Origin: Metaphire vulgaris
Lineage: Eukaryota; Annelida; Clitellata; Crassiclitellata; Megascolecidae
DNA length: 64,000 nt
Direction: 5' to 3'
Assembly (NCBI GenBank): GCA_018105865.1
Contig: CM030851.1
Location: 9,267,328 to 9,331,327, forward strand
Part shown: piece by piece, positions 33,535 through 59,389 of the stretch
Position numbering within the stretch: position 1 is the first letter of the stretch
Layout of the letters: every line of letters begins with the position of its first letter
The notes under the pieces: generated by a model
Seen by the model: the letters and a program-made list of their open reading frames with translations, nothing else
Told to the model about the DNA's origin: nothing
Databases searched by the model: none
Position numbers and translations under genes: made by a program

Positions 33535-34250
33535 CAGGGTACTCGTGCCTCCACGTAGCGAGGGTATCAGGCGTCAGGGGCATCTTTCTACTAGTGGCGC
33601 ATAACTTTTGAAAAAATTGCTGCTCGTTTATGTGCTAGGGCCCTGTTCTATGGAACATGTCTAAATACGCCACTGTCCTCGTTATCCACCGACGCCGAGA
33701 CAACTTGGCTTCTTATCTGCGGAAAATGCTCTAGATTGTGCAGTGTCATCATCGTCACCACCATCGTAGTCGTCGTCATCATCATCATATTCATGGTATT
33801 CATCATCATCATCATCCCATCATCATCTCATCACCCCCATTTACCACCAGCATCATCGACATCATCATCACCACCACTATCACCAGGGTACTCGTGCCTC
33901 CACGTAGCGAGGGTATCAGGCGTCGGGGGCATCTTTCTACTAGTGGCGCACTTAACTTTTGAAAAAAATTGCTGCTATGTGGGGGCTCCTTATGTGCTAG
34001 GGCCCTGTTCTATGGAACATGTCTAAATACGCCACTGTCGGGAACTCGTATATCCACCGACGCCGAGACAACATTGGCAGGCCTATAGTCTGCGGAAAAT
34101 GCTCTAGGATTGTGCAGTGTCATCATCGTCACCACCATCGTAGTCGTCGTCATCATCATCATTCATGGTATTCATCATCATCATCATCATCATCATCATC
34201 TCATCACCCCGCCACCACCACCAGCATCATCGACATCATCATCACCACCA
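33535..34250 (+). repeat. Tandem duplication of about 350 bp (SINE body plus CAT microsatellite)
   Basis: Unit 1 at 33535-33883 and unit 2 at 33884-34250 both begin CAGGGTACTCGTGCCTCCAC and end in ATCACCACCACTATCACC. They share GGGCATCTTTCTACTAGTGG and CTATGGAACATGTCTAAATA. Unit 2 carries a small insertion and a longer CAT run. Confidence 0.88.
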
Positions 34251-34396
34251 CTATCACCATCATCATCATTGACGAAGAACAGATGAACGTCATCCTCACC
34301 ATCATCATCATCGTCGTCGTCATCATCATCATCATCATATTCATATTCAGGGTATACATCATCATTATCAGCAATCATCATCATCATCATCACCCC

Positions 34397-34430
<34 letters not shown>

Positions 34431-34487
34431 TCATCATCATTGGCGAAGAACAGATTAACATCATCATCACCATCATCGTCGTCATCG

Positions 34488-34521
<34 letters not shown>
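34140..34521. repeat. Degenerate (ATC)n microsatellite array
   Basis: Nearly 400 bases of ATC/CAT with interspersed GACGAAGAACAGATGAACG-like segments, itself duplicated near 34270 and 34442. It ends in a GCGCTATGTAAATTG motif like the retroelement tail family. Long Ile/His/Met/Asp frames here are artefacts. Confidence 0.93.
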
Positions 34522-34829
34522 TAAAGCGCTATGTAAATTGATTACACTAAAGGCGCTACGCAAAACTACGTGCACGTGCTGAATGTTCTTTGGTTAATTA
34601 TTGGTCGCACCGCGACGAACTGTCTTTGTATTGGACGGCGGCGGTTGTTTATATGCAGTTGACTGCTGCGCTTTGCCAATTGAACGAAGGTGTTCGGAGG
34701 AGTCTGGCCTAAAAACATTCATTGCAATAAAACGACAATGAACGAAACGCTGCCCTGCCAACGTGTGATTTTAAGCCTTTGCACAACGTCAGGCAGTTAG
34801 ACGTGTGTTTTGTCTAACAGCGCGTTATT

Positions 34830-35300
34830 CAGAGCCATAGATGTAATAAACGTTTTTAACGTTTTTTTATCTTTCCCACGGTTTTTTTACGTTTTTTCAC
34901 GTTATTTATTTTTGCCAACGGTTTTTATTATTAAAAAAGTTGGAAAAATAAAAACAGATTTTCTGAAATCAATTAGCTGTCTGCAGTTGGCTATAGAGCA
35001 TAGTCGGTTGCTTAATAAAAAAAGCATGGCCATGTAAGAAAATGTGAACCTCTGTTTTGAAATTTATGCCATTATTATTGCTGTTTATTTCATTCAACGG
35101 TCATTTTGCATAGTGTGGTTTTATTGTTGATTCCCCGTGGTTGGGTAAGGCACATTAATTAATCTCGCTCAGAAAAACGTCGGTAACGTTTTCTATTCAA
35201 CATTTTAAACGTATTTTTTCTGTAACGTTTTTAACGTTTTTATAATTATTTTTGCAACGGTGTTTATTACATCTATGTTCAGAGCCAGCATTTAAATATA
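34830..35300. other. Intron sequence with (A)CGTTTTT motifs, no gene seen
   Basis: Repeats of TAACGTTTTTAACGTTTTT occur near 34848-34900 and again near 35190-35240 and could be the two ends of a degraded element. ATAGATGTAATAAACG at about 34838 and GTTTATTACATCTATG near 35263 are inverted copies, supporting an element of about 440 bp. Confidence 0.45.
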
Positions 35301-35527
35301 CAAGTGGCCTCATCTTGAAAACAAAATGACTTGATAGTTATGCTTCTCTATTTGAATCAATTCATTTATAATGACAACTTACTTAATCACATATACTGTA
35401 TGCTAATGTCTATTCAAAGTTTGGAAAAATAGGATTAGTTACCAAGGATCACTCAACTATGACTGACGTTTTTCGCGTTGTTTAGTCATTAAATAGATAC
35501 ATGTAGATACTGTTAATCACTCAATCA

Positions 35528-35720
35528 CACTGGCTCGTTCGTTCACTCACTCACTCACTCAACCATTCACTCACTTAATCACTCAATCAATCGGTCGGTC
35601 ATTCAGCCAGTCAGTCAGTCAGTCAGTCAATCAATGAATGAATCAATGAATCAATGAATCAATGAACAATCAATCAATCAATGATTCAGTCAATCATCAG
35701 TCGCCAGTGAGTCCGTCATC
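35528..35720. repeat. Degenerate (TCAN)n tetranucleotide array
   Basis: Runs of TCAC, TCAG, TCAA and ATGAATCA units. Confidence 0.9.
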
Positions 35721-36057
35721 GGTCACTCAATTCAATCAAGCATTCAATGAACAGTTATCTTGAGGAAATGGAAATTTTATGGAGTTGGAATGTTTTTCGA
35801 TCGATATAATTTACCCACTTGCGGTATTTACGGTAGAGTGTTAACTGATTGCATTAGCAGACGCCAATGGCATTCCCTCGACTGCATTGAGTAGGCGTTG
35901 TGTTATCTGAATCCACGGACGCCTAAACTAGATTGGACTCCCTCAATGTTTTTGCGTCAAACGAAAGGGAATAATGCACAGCGTAAAGAAATTAATTTTT
36001 CTCTCTTTACAGAAGACGAAATTCCTTCGCTGTTCGTTGAAACGTCGAAATCGTCTT

Positions 36058-50426
<14,369 letters not shown>

Positions 50427-50490
50427 AGACGCAAAGAAAGAAGAAGGAGATCAGATCGTTTTGGTCCTCAATCGAACTAAGTTATTTTCA

Positions 50491-50496
50491 AATAAA
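50491..50496 (+). terminator. Candidate SoxD poly(A) signal
   Basis: AATAAA 65 bases after the SoxD stop codon, just before an (ATC)n array (50530-50590). Confidence 0.45.
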
Positions 50497-50557
50497 AGGC
50501 GAATTAATAACTGAAAAATCATCGGTACCACCATCGTCATCATCGTCATCGTCGTCG

Positions 50558-50589
<32 letters not shown>

Positions 50590-50628
50590 GAGAAACTAGG
50601 TTGTATGGCCCATGGTATGGACGATATA

Positions 50629-50694
50629 ATTGGCGTAGACTTGGATGAAAAAGTGTGGGCGGAGGCCAAACCCTATACCTTCCCCCTTCCCTAT
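50629..50694. mobile_element. hAT-like MITE fragment, CATWGGNGTAAACTT family, inverted
   Basis: ATTGGCGTAGACTTGGATGA, AAAAGTG and TTCCCTATG are the inverted form of the ends and core of 32762-32924 and 41885-41989. Confidence 0.55.
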
Positions 50695-50699
50695 GATAG

Positions 50700-52660
50700 C
50701 CCCCAGAATTTGAACTGGGTGGCTAGAGCCTAGAGGCCTAGCAGATGTTATGGCCGATATACTTTACACCTGACAGTACAGATGTCGAGCGATAGAGTCA
50801 GCCTAGTTTTATGACTGTTGTTGCATCGTTGGTTCTGCGTTGTCAGTTGTCTTGTGTGATTGCATGGTTGTCGTTACCCACAAATGACTTAACAGGTTTA
50901 GTATTATTGCTATTAGACTTACTTTGCTCTACGGCCAAAGTTTTTAGAGTGATTTGTCTGGTCAGTGACGGCGCCAGGAATTTAAACACTATGCCTATCA
51001 AAAGCACCCTATCGCCTACACTCCCTAGTATGGTGCTGCCACAGACATGGACATGGGTTAGGTCCACCCATGAGTTGGGTTGGGTCAGAAACTTACATGT
51101 TTATATTGAGTTGGGTTGGCCACAGAACCTACTTTATTGATTAATTTTCGACGGTCAATTACTGGTTTAAGAAATTGTTATATTTTGCCGCTGGTTGGTT
51201 TGGGTCAAGTAACCCCATTGCTTTCGTGGGTTGAGTCTGAACCATGATTGGGCTGGGTTTTTGTTAATGAACCCATGCCCATGTCTGCGCTTCAGAAACG
51301 GTCCTTGCCCACAAGTTGGGCTGAGCCACCCTCAAGCCATATATTACAGTACCTAGCGCTGTCATTTCGTCTGGAATACTCCTATGTTAGTTCGTGTGTT
51401 CATTTAGTGCTTATGCTTGTATATTGAGAAATGTTAATTTCGTTTGATGTAAATGGTAATTATTTTTGTGTACCGCAGACTTGCTACGAATTTATGTCGA
51501 CGATATATAGGCTTATACTTGAGTATATTGCGCATGTCTGTGTGCTTGTGCGTGTGTATTTCTTGACGGTATTGAATGTTTTATGCAGGCCTGTTAGGAA
51601 AGGAGTTTTTCCCCTCCAAAACCTCAAAATTCCCCTCCAAGCATCGCAGCACTAACATTCAGACGTTTTGCCCCCCGGGCGCCGGACACCCTCGCTGCGC
51701 CGCTGATGTCGTCTATTCAATGACAGACTAAGCGCCCAGGAATACCCAGCTACTACGGTACTATTTGGAAAGAGCTATATAAATTCGCGAAGCGTCGAGT
51801 TTTAAACGCAAGCTTTGCTTAGATGTGCATTCGCAATGTGTCGTTGTTGTCGTCGTTGTTGTTGTTGTTGTGGTTATGACGTACACTGTACAGTACTTGT
51901 GCCGTTTACCTTGATTTGAGCACGCGGAATTTTTGCTTTTCGGTGGACGAGATCAAAATTACTTCGATTAAACTATTTTTTGTCGATAGGCGGACCCAGT
52001 GGGGCACGAGGCCATATACCCCCAGACTACTCCACAATTTGATTTTGCTAATTTCTCATCATTATAAAAAGCCGAAAGGGCACGGATAAAAAGCGAGGAT
52101 TGCCCCTCCCCACACACACCGAATTCCTAGATCCGCCCCCAACTTTATCAATTTTTTCGAAATATAAAAGCATCAAATCTTATCCTATTTTGAAAGACTT
52201 CATGGCCGCCGAGTACATCCTGTGCACTTCTTAGTAAATGTTACCGCTTCTATAATTGCTTAATGTTAAGCTTCACGCTAATGTTTAGCAAAAGGATTAT
52301 AATCGATTAATGTGCTGTTAATTATTAAATAGATAGCCAAATAGGATGTACTTGGTATATTTTGATATTTTCTAGTATTTATGTATTTAAAGATATTCTT
52401 TTAAAAAGCAAACGTTGTGTCGACCGTTGTGTCGCCTGAGACAGAGTATTTTTTATAGTTTTGCATGAAGCATTCGCCTAAAATTCGTATGCGGCGAAAG
52501 AGTTTCAGAGACAAGTTGACTCTCACTGATAATAACGTTGAGCTGTTCACTTTTGAAGCAACGAACTTTTTACTGAATTTATAATTGGAGGTGATGCGAC
52601 TGATCGGTGTCTATTTTCTTCATTTTTTATAAACAAATCTTCGTAGGAACGGTTTTCTAG
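50700..52660. other. Intergenic, no gene seen
   Basis: No frame with a recognisable domain. Contains GGGTTGGGTC-type repeats (51050-51300), a retroelement tail near 51725-51800 (GCGCCCAGGAATACCCAGCT, AGCTATATAAATTCGCGAAG) and GTTGTTGTT at 51843-51875. Confidence 0.5.
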
Positions 52661-52673
52661 CGAACAGTGCGAT

Positions 52674-52850
52674 CAGGAATATTTTTACACCCCCTAACAC
52701 TCCCACAACACCCCCAATTTGAAACCAACACCCTCCAACACTCCCAATTTCAGCTATGGTATGATTTTTTGTGCTTGTCAGACTTTTTAGCAGGGACCCC
52801 AGAATTTACCGACCCCCGACCCCAAATTGATAATCCTAGAAATAACCCTA
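52674..52850. mobile_element. hAT-like MITE, CAGGGATATTTTTACACC family
   Basis: Starts CAGGAATATTTTTACACCCC and ends AATCCTAGAAATAACCCTA. The flanks AGTGCGAT and AGTGCGAC match at 7 of 8. Confidence 0.83.
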
Positions 52851-53121
52851 AGTGCGACCAAGATTGGACAACTTCCGCACCAGCTCTGGGTCTCTGATTT
52901 TGTTGTTTTGTTGAATTATTTTCATATTGCGCTTAGCCAACGACAATCGTTCGATTTGTTCTGCTTTATGCTTCGTGCGTGCTGTGTGTCTTCACTCGTT
53001 TGACTTAAGGTACTTACAAGTATTCGTATATTTGCTTGAGAGAAACATCTTGTTGCGAAAAAATGATTAATTTTAAGACTGTCGCTTTGAAAATGGAAAC
53101 ACTTTTATTCTTAACTTCGTC

Positions 53122-53137
53122 TCCTCTCTCTCTCTCT

Positions 53138-53213
<76 letters not shown>
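53122..53213. repeat. (TC)n microsatellite
   Basis: About 45 TC units with one CCA break. Confidence 0.97.
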
Positions 53214-53216
<3 letters not shown>

Positions 53217-53619
53217 GTCTATTGCTATCAGCGTTAATCTGTTAAAACCGTGGCTGTCGAACTATTTATCCTCTCCTCCAAAAATATGGAAATATCTCAA
53301 GAACGCCCAGCATTTTTTTGCTTTAAATGGATAGGGGTTTCCAGGGACCCACCGCCGAAGTTCTGCACAAGCCCCCCAAAAAAAAAACCCTTGCTACGCC
53401 ACTGACTCGGCGTGGACTGAAATTTTGCCGAGGTCGATGCAGAAGAGGGCTTATTATTGTCAGCCGTAATAGAAATTTCCAATTCCATTACCGTATAAGA
53501 CTGCATGAGTTTATCGAGCGAGTGACTCTAGACTTGCCTATAAGGTTTCCTTCTGTTGTTGTCGTCTCTGGTTGGAAGCACCTGTTGCATATATTCTCGT
53601 TTACTGCGATTGACAGATG

Positions 53620-54570
53620 TCAATCAAAACTAATCATTCATTGTTAGTCTTTTAGAATTAGAATTGTTAGCTGTCAATTTAATTAGAATTAGAAGAAGGC
53701 AACGTTTGTATTAATGTCATTGTAATCAGTTATATCAGAATTGCATTTTGCAAGGTGACTGGATTTCTAATCGATTTCAATTCTATCATTGGTAAATCCA
53801 CTGCACTTAAATGATCTTTCAATAGCAGCAAGAAAATCTGATGGACGGAAAGAAGTTAAAAAGAAATCAAAATAAGAGCTGATTTGAACATATCGTCAGT
53901 TTCTGTTGACGTCACATTTTATCTTTTATTCCAAATAGATCGTTGTGGGAAATGATGAAAAGTTGATGATCGAAAGAGTTTATTTGAGACTGAATTTACT
54001 TGACGTTTAATTTGTCAAACAAAATATCTTTCCTCAGCACTCTCTATCCACTTGAGTTTGAATATCCAGGACTTTTGCTTTAGATATAATTGTTCTTTTC
54101 AATCAATTAAACTATTCATTAGAATTAGAATTAGAATTAGCAATATTTTGGAAGTAATTGATTAAATTAGAATTAGACAGATAGCTAATTCATTAGCTAA
54201 TTAATTAGAATTAGAAATTGAATTACCCATCACTGAATCAAAACTAATCATTCATTGTAGTCTTTGCGTTGTGCTGTCAGAGAAGAAGGCAACGTTTGTA
54301 TAATATTGTAATCAGTTACGGCATACGGGTTGGATTTTTACCGTAATGGAATTGGTCGTAAAATCTCGCTAAGAAAATCTGATGGACGGAAAGAAGTCAA
54401 GAAATCAAAATAAGAGCTGATTTGAACATATCGTCAAGCACATTATTATCTTTTATTCCGATCGAAATGATGAAAAGTTGATGATCGAAAGAGTTTATAG
54501 AGAGACTCTATTTGGCAGTCAGAGCGCAATCAAGCCTGTATCCAGGATTTTGCTTTAGATATAATCTAAT
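53620..54570 (+). repeat. Imperfect local duplication, two units of about 350-470 bp
   Basis: Unit 1 from about 53622 and unit 2 from about 54236 share, in order, TCAAAACTAATCATTCATTG, GAAGGCAACGTTTGTAT, AAGAAAATCTGATGGACGGA, AATAAGAGCTGATTTGAACA, GATGAAAAGTTGATGATCGA and TTTTGCTTTAGATATAAT. An (AGAATT)n stretch at 54120-54215 separates them. Neither codes. Confidence 0.85.
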
Positions 54571-54787
54571 CTTAAACTTCCGGTCAATTAATGCACATGC
54601 ATTAGCCGAGTTTTTGATCCAGGTCAAATCCAGGATATTCGGCCGGACAGAGGGTGCTAGACACGAAATGTCTTTATCTGTGCGTTCTGGAACTTTGAGC
54701 CAGTGAAGCGATTTCAAGACCGGATTGGTGCATGCCTAGTGAGCTTTTGGCGTTCGCGTAACAGCTTTAGCTAAAGAATTTTGTGCT

Positions 54788-54788
<1 letters not shown>

Positions 54789-54836
<48 letters not shown>
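54789..54836. repeat. (GA)n microsatellite
   Basis: About 24 GA units. Confidence 0.97.
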
Positions 54837-54840
<4 letters not shown>

Positions 54841-55344
54841 GCCTGCAGCAGTCCATTTTGAATGAACGTTTCATATGGCAATAGTGCAAACTGTGCGGTA
54901 GTTTAGGAACAAACAAAATCGACGGAGTTTAGATGTGCGCTACAAATGAGAGGTCCGTATCAAATGTCACATATATCAAGATTTCTGATTTCTTACTGGA
55001 GAATTTATCGCTTAGGTTAGCATTTTCTGCGTGGTTTTAGCTTTATCATTATCTTTACCGATGAGATGAGGTCAGCATAGACTGTAGTGTGCAATAAATA
55101 GTCTAATTAGCATATTTTCAAGCATGCTCAGTGCAGTTTTGAGGCGTGACGTGCTGTCTGCAATTTGTCGTTTACAGCGAAGCCAAGGCGTGCAGTGTGC
55201 GCTTTTACGACGGCAAACGCGTTGGTCACGCGGCGCCAAGAATTTAATTCACACGACATGCGTGTGTCTTCTGCAAGCGTTTTGAGAGTGACAGGTCAAA
55301 GTCTATGTCCTAATGCTAATCAGTATTATAGCTTACATTATGAG

Positions 55345-55513
55345 CAGGGGCGTAGCCAGAAATATTATGGGAGGGGTAATGTGATTTGAGGTGGGGTATA
55401 AATATTTAAATATTTAAAAACTTTGAAAATCTTTTAAAAAACGCATTAAAAATTTTAAGATAGTCTGATTTTCGGGGTAAATATACCGATATACCCCCGT
55501 CGATACGCCCCTG
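55345..55513. mobile_element. hAT-like MITE, CAGGGGCGTAGCCA family
   Basis: Starts CAGGGGCGTAGCCAGAAAT and ends CGTCGATACGCCCCTG. The flanks ATTATGAG and ATCATGAG match at 7 of 8. Confidence 0.85.
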
Positions 55514-55514
55514 A

Positions 55515-57415
55515 TCATGAGCTACAAAGGTACACGTGTATCCATTTGAAACACAATCTAATTACGTCAGAAAAGCCGATATGGAAGTTATCGAGACTGC
55601 ATGTGTTAAGTGTTGTTATATGTATTGTCTTTGAAATTCACAAGGCAAATTCAGGACTTGTAGACATCTTCATTGTGCAAGGGACATTTGGGTTTCGTTT
55701 AGTTGAACATCATGCTGTAGGCCTACTCGTTTGCATAAACTGAAGTCTACTTGACTGCAGTGATTTTGTTTACGCGTTGCCCGGAGACGCCTGCCTGAGG
55801 AATTGTGCCATTTATGACTGATTTGCATAAATGAATATTCATAATCCATTTGTCCTTCGTATGCAAGCGGCAGACGCATCTGATTGGGCGTGGATTTCTC
55901 AGTCATGTGGCTAAATTCCGCAGCTCGTAGAAGTCCAGTGGTTTGATGATGCCATCAACGATGTTATCATTAGAATGCAATTGTAGGAAGGACTAAGAAA
56001 TGATAAAACAAACTGGACGAGGATTTTGGCTTGTATTTCAGTTCGTCGTTCTTCTTGCCTGGAGTTGAAATTTCTGTAATATTAGAAAGACCTTGGTGCT
56101 AGGTAAGCTTTACGTTCAATTTGCGAAAAAAGTAATGAGCGTATCAGAGTTGGATCTTAACTTCACTGGAATTGCGGGATATTGAGTTGTGTCGCTGAAT
56201 TTTAATATATTTCAGTGACCAGATCATCGCGTTTTGAAAAAGGCTTCTTGCAGGCTGCAGCGTATAGGTGACTGGAAGTACAGTGACGTAAACTGATTGT
56301 CTTGAAAGTTGACAGAAATTAATGCCCGTAAGCGAAGAAATTAAAGCATGAAGCAAAGTGCGGACCGAGCAGGTGGAAATTTTGTTAGTAAAAATAAACA
56401 GTTTGGGCTTTTAGACGCTCCGAATCCGACCTTACCGGAGGTCGACAATTCTTGAATAGAAGTAGTTCATTCAGGTCATTGACTTTTTTCTTAAATCGAC
56501 CACTGCGTGAAGAACTCTGCCAGCATCCAATCTGATACCGGATGCATGCTTCTTCTACTAATCATGATCCAGATCCGAATAGGGGGGCCGGACCCCACCC
56601 CCGCCACAGCGGCTACGCCAATAAAGTAGATATGGGGCGCGATCACGTTTCAAATCTTCCTTACGCTGTTTCTCTGCCATTTATCAATATGTGCTGATAA
56701 AATTAGTGAATTAGATGTGACGTGGAATTCGTATTTTCCATAGTTTCTGCTTATTTTTAGTAGAAATTTAGAAATCTCCTCTTACAACCACTTGTTTGAA
56801 GCGCATTACCTTGGTGCCTTGTACTCTTCACGGTCATGGGTCACGTGATCTTGACGTATGTTTGATTTCGGCTGATTTCACCTGTGAACGAAAAATGCAA
56901 AACGCACCAGAATGACAGAGATCATAAGATTGAAATTCAATATCTCTTTGGCATTTCAGCGCTGTTGGCTTTCAGTAATTAATCGGTCTGAACATACACA
57001 AAATAAAATCACTTTACACAGGAGTTAACTTCGAAATCAGGAATTTAACTTCAACTGCAGTGTAAGTACACATTACACGTAGGCAGTTTTGGACAGCAGA
57101 CATAATGCGTAGATATGCATTTAAGATTTGCGCAGTTGGGTCAAATCTAACGTGCATCCCATGCGTTAGTATAAAATGACCAACACATGCCAAAGCCTAA
57201 AATTGTAGTTCGTGGAAACCATTAGGAACAATTAAAAAGGATAATGTTGATAATTAGTTTATTATTAGAAATGGCAGCTACATTTTTGCCCAGTGTTTAC
57301 TAATGTTTGCAAAATTCTAGACACGCGTCACGTAAATTAAGTACTGTAGATTGTCAGATTGTTAATTATTATTCTGTTGACTCCAGATCTAGTTTATGAA
57401 AAGTCGCTCAATGAA
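55515..57415. other. Intergenic, no gene seen
   Basis: AT-rich, few recognisable repeats and no convincing coding sequence. It is the most repeat-poor non-coding stretch between the SoxD and final genes, so it may hold control sequences, but nothing specific was identified. Confidence 0.4.
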
Positions 57416-57431
57416 GCATTCATCTGTCAAT

Positions 57432-57722
57432 AAAAAAAGAAAGGTAGAGGTTCTCCCATACTCGATTTCGAGCTTCGGGCCCGGCGCTGATCTCCGGTGT
57501 CAGGCAAGCAGCGACGCAGGTGGCTTACGCCATTAATCTAGAGTAGTTTGCCATTGCTTTCTCTAGACCCGCGTTTTACCTTCGCAGCCACAGCTGCTAC
57601 TCAGTTACCACCGCCCTCTAGCGAATGAAGGCTGAGTCAACCGTAGGGCTCCTGCGGGGATCGAACCCGAGACCTTCTGCCCCATCGTCCAGTGTTGTTT
57701 CCACTCTGCTAACTTCCCGCCC
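57432..57722 (-). mobile_element. tRNA-derived SINE with 13-bp target duplication
   Basis: On the minus strand it starts GGGCGGGAAGTTAGCAGAGT, has the B box TCGGGTTCGATCCCCGC and ends in CTTTCTTTTTTT. TTCATCTGTCAAT flanks both sides (57419-57431 and 57723-57735). Same family as 37979-38276. Confidence 0.9.
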
Positions 57723-58246
57723 TTCATCTGTCAATATTGGCATTATATTCGTTCAGTATAAGTACAGTATTTGCCCAGGAATCAAGTACATGGTTTCTCA
57801 CCAGTCCCAAAGTGTGTAACAGGAAATCAAGCAATAGTTCTCCTGCTATTGACAAACTTGAGATTATCAGTCTTAAACACATAAGGGCAATGGATATCAG
57901 AAAACAGGAAAGACGAGATATACAGTAAGCCATATTTTGGAGGCTCAAACTGGAACAAGTGAATTACATTTGATCAAGACATGCGAACGGATAACTAAGA
58001 CTTTATTCTTAACTAGCTAATATATTTTGTACCGAATGAATATGACAAAATCAATAGCATATTTAATGATAAACTTGACAGGCCAAGTTTGGTATATGCA
58101 ACATTTGTATTGGCTAGACGCAGTATTTTGGCATATACATTAGCAGTAGCATTAGTCTTCATTAACTGTTTGAGCGTTTATTTCTCCGTGTGACGCAAAA
58201 TCGTCCTCGTAAACGAAAGGACAAAAATCTACCCCTGACTTGTGAT

Positions 58247-58463
58247 CATGGGGGCCAGCACATTAGGGCAAGAGGGGACACTTGCACCCCCTGGAAAATG
58301 CAAATGCCAATTTTTCACATTGAAATTTGAAAACCTTGCTAAAATATCAACCGCGATCATTATAACAAAATGTGTTTTTGCCCTCTTCTGGAAAAATTTA
58401 TGTGGCGTAACTGTGACCATTGTGTTTTGCCCCTCCAGGAAAAATTTCTGTGGGCGCCCATGG
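58247..58463. mobile_element. hAT-like MITE with CATGGGSGCC ends
   Basis: Starts CATGGGGGCCAGCACA and ends TCTGTGGGCGCCCATG. The flanks CTTGTGAT and GTTGTGAC match at 6 of 8. Confidence 0.72.
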
Positions 58464-58841
58464 TTGTGACTTATGCGCAATTAGGTTAATTCTGTCAAAA
58501 TGCTCGACGTTCCATAAAAATTTGATTTCCTTTATAAACATTTCGTTATCAATAATAGATTTTAGATAAAAGGTAGATTTTCTGAAAGACACTTGAGAGA
58601 GAACCGCGTGAAGTATAAGAACATTCGTGAAATATTACACATGTTTTTATCATATGTAGCCGGTATAATTTGGCTAGTATCAGATCCGTTATTTTCGTCA
58701 AAAGTTTTCATGAGATTGTGACCCAAGAGGGCTTCAAAGAAGCTCGTTGACCAAATCGCTTTTACGATTACTTTGAATTGATTTCCCATGATGATCAAGT
58801 GTTCAGAGTTGCAGCGCTTAAAACGCACACTATACGGTTCT

Positions 58842-58874
<33 letters not shown>

Positions 58875-58990
58875 GCTTTTATTGGTCTTCCTCTCTACTT
58901 CCTACTCGCGAAAATTACGTCTGGGATTTTACTAGTGATCTCTTTGGGCAATTTAATATTTGACGATGCAATGTAAGGTGACCAATACCT

Positions 58991-59231
58991 CAGTGGCATA
59001 CCCAGGATTTCCGGAAGGAGGGGTTTTGACTTTTGACCGTAACCGACTTTGAAAAAATCTTGACAAGCAAAAAGCGTTGTCACCTATAGCGCTTAAAAAA
59101 TTGGCAGCGCCAAGGGGGGTTTTGACCCCCAAAACCGCGTCCGAAAATAAAATATGCATGGAAACACATTTAAATTTTTTCGTCTGTGCCCAAGCGAGGT
59201 TAACTCCCAAATCCCCTTGGCTACGCAACTG
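58991..59231. mobile_element. hAT-like MITE, CAGTGGCATACCCAGG family
   Basis: Starts CAGTGGCATACCCAGGATTT and ends CCTTGGCTACGCAACTG, with perfect 8-bp flanks CAATACCT (58983-58990 and 59232-59239). Confidence 0.9.
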
Positions 59232-59254
59232 CAATACCTTATTAACAGACTCAA

Positions 59255-59389
59255 AGTTGAGAGCAACACCCCCTAATTATAATGCAGCTAAGATGCTATC
59301 GCTCGCCATAATGGGAGAGAGGTGACCCCCAGAATATATCAGCAACCCACGCCCTCTACCCCAATTGATAATCCTAGATATAACCCTGC
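59255..59389. mobile_element. Fragment of the CAGGGATATTTTTACACC MITE family
   Basis: Contains AACACCCCCTAAT and ends ACCCCAATTGATAATCCTAG, ATATAACCCTG. The left end is missing. The LINE that follows starts right after it. Confidence 0.6.

Noticed and set aside
34019..34582. 187-codon Ile/His-rich frame and its antisense Asp/Met-rich frames
   Set aside because: Produced by an ATC microsatellite. The same holds at 45069-45389.
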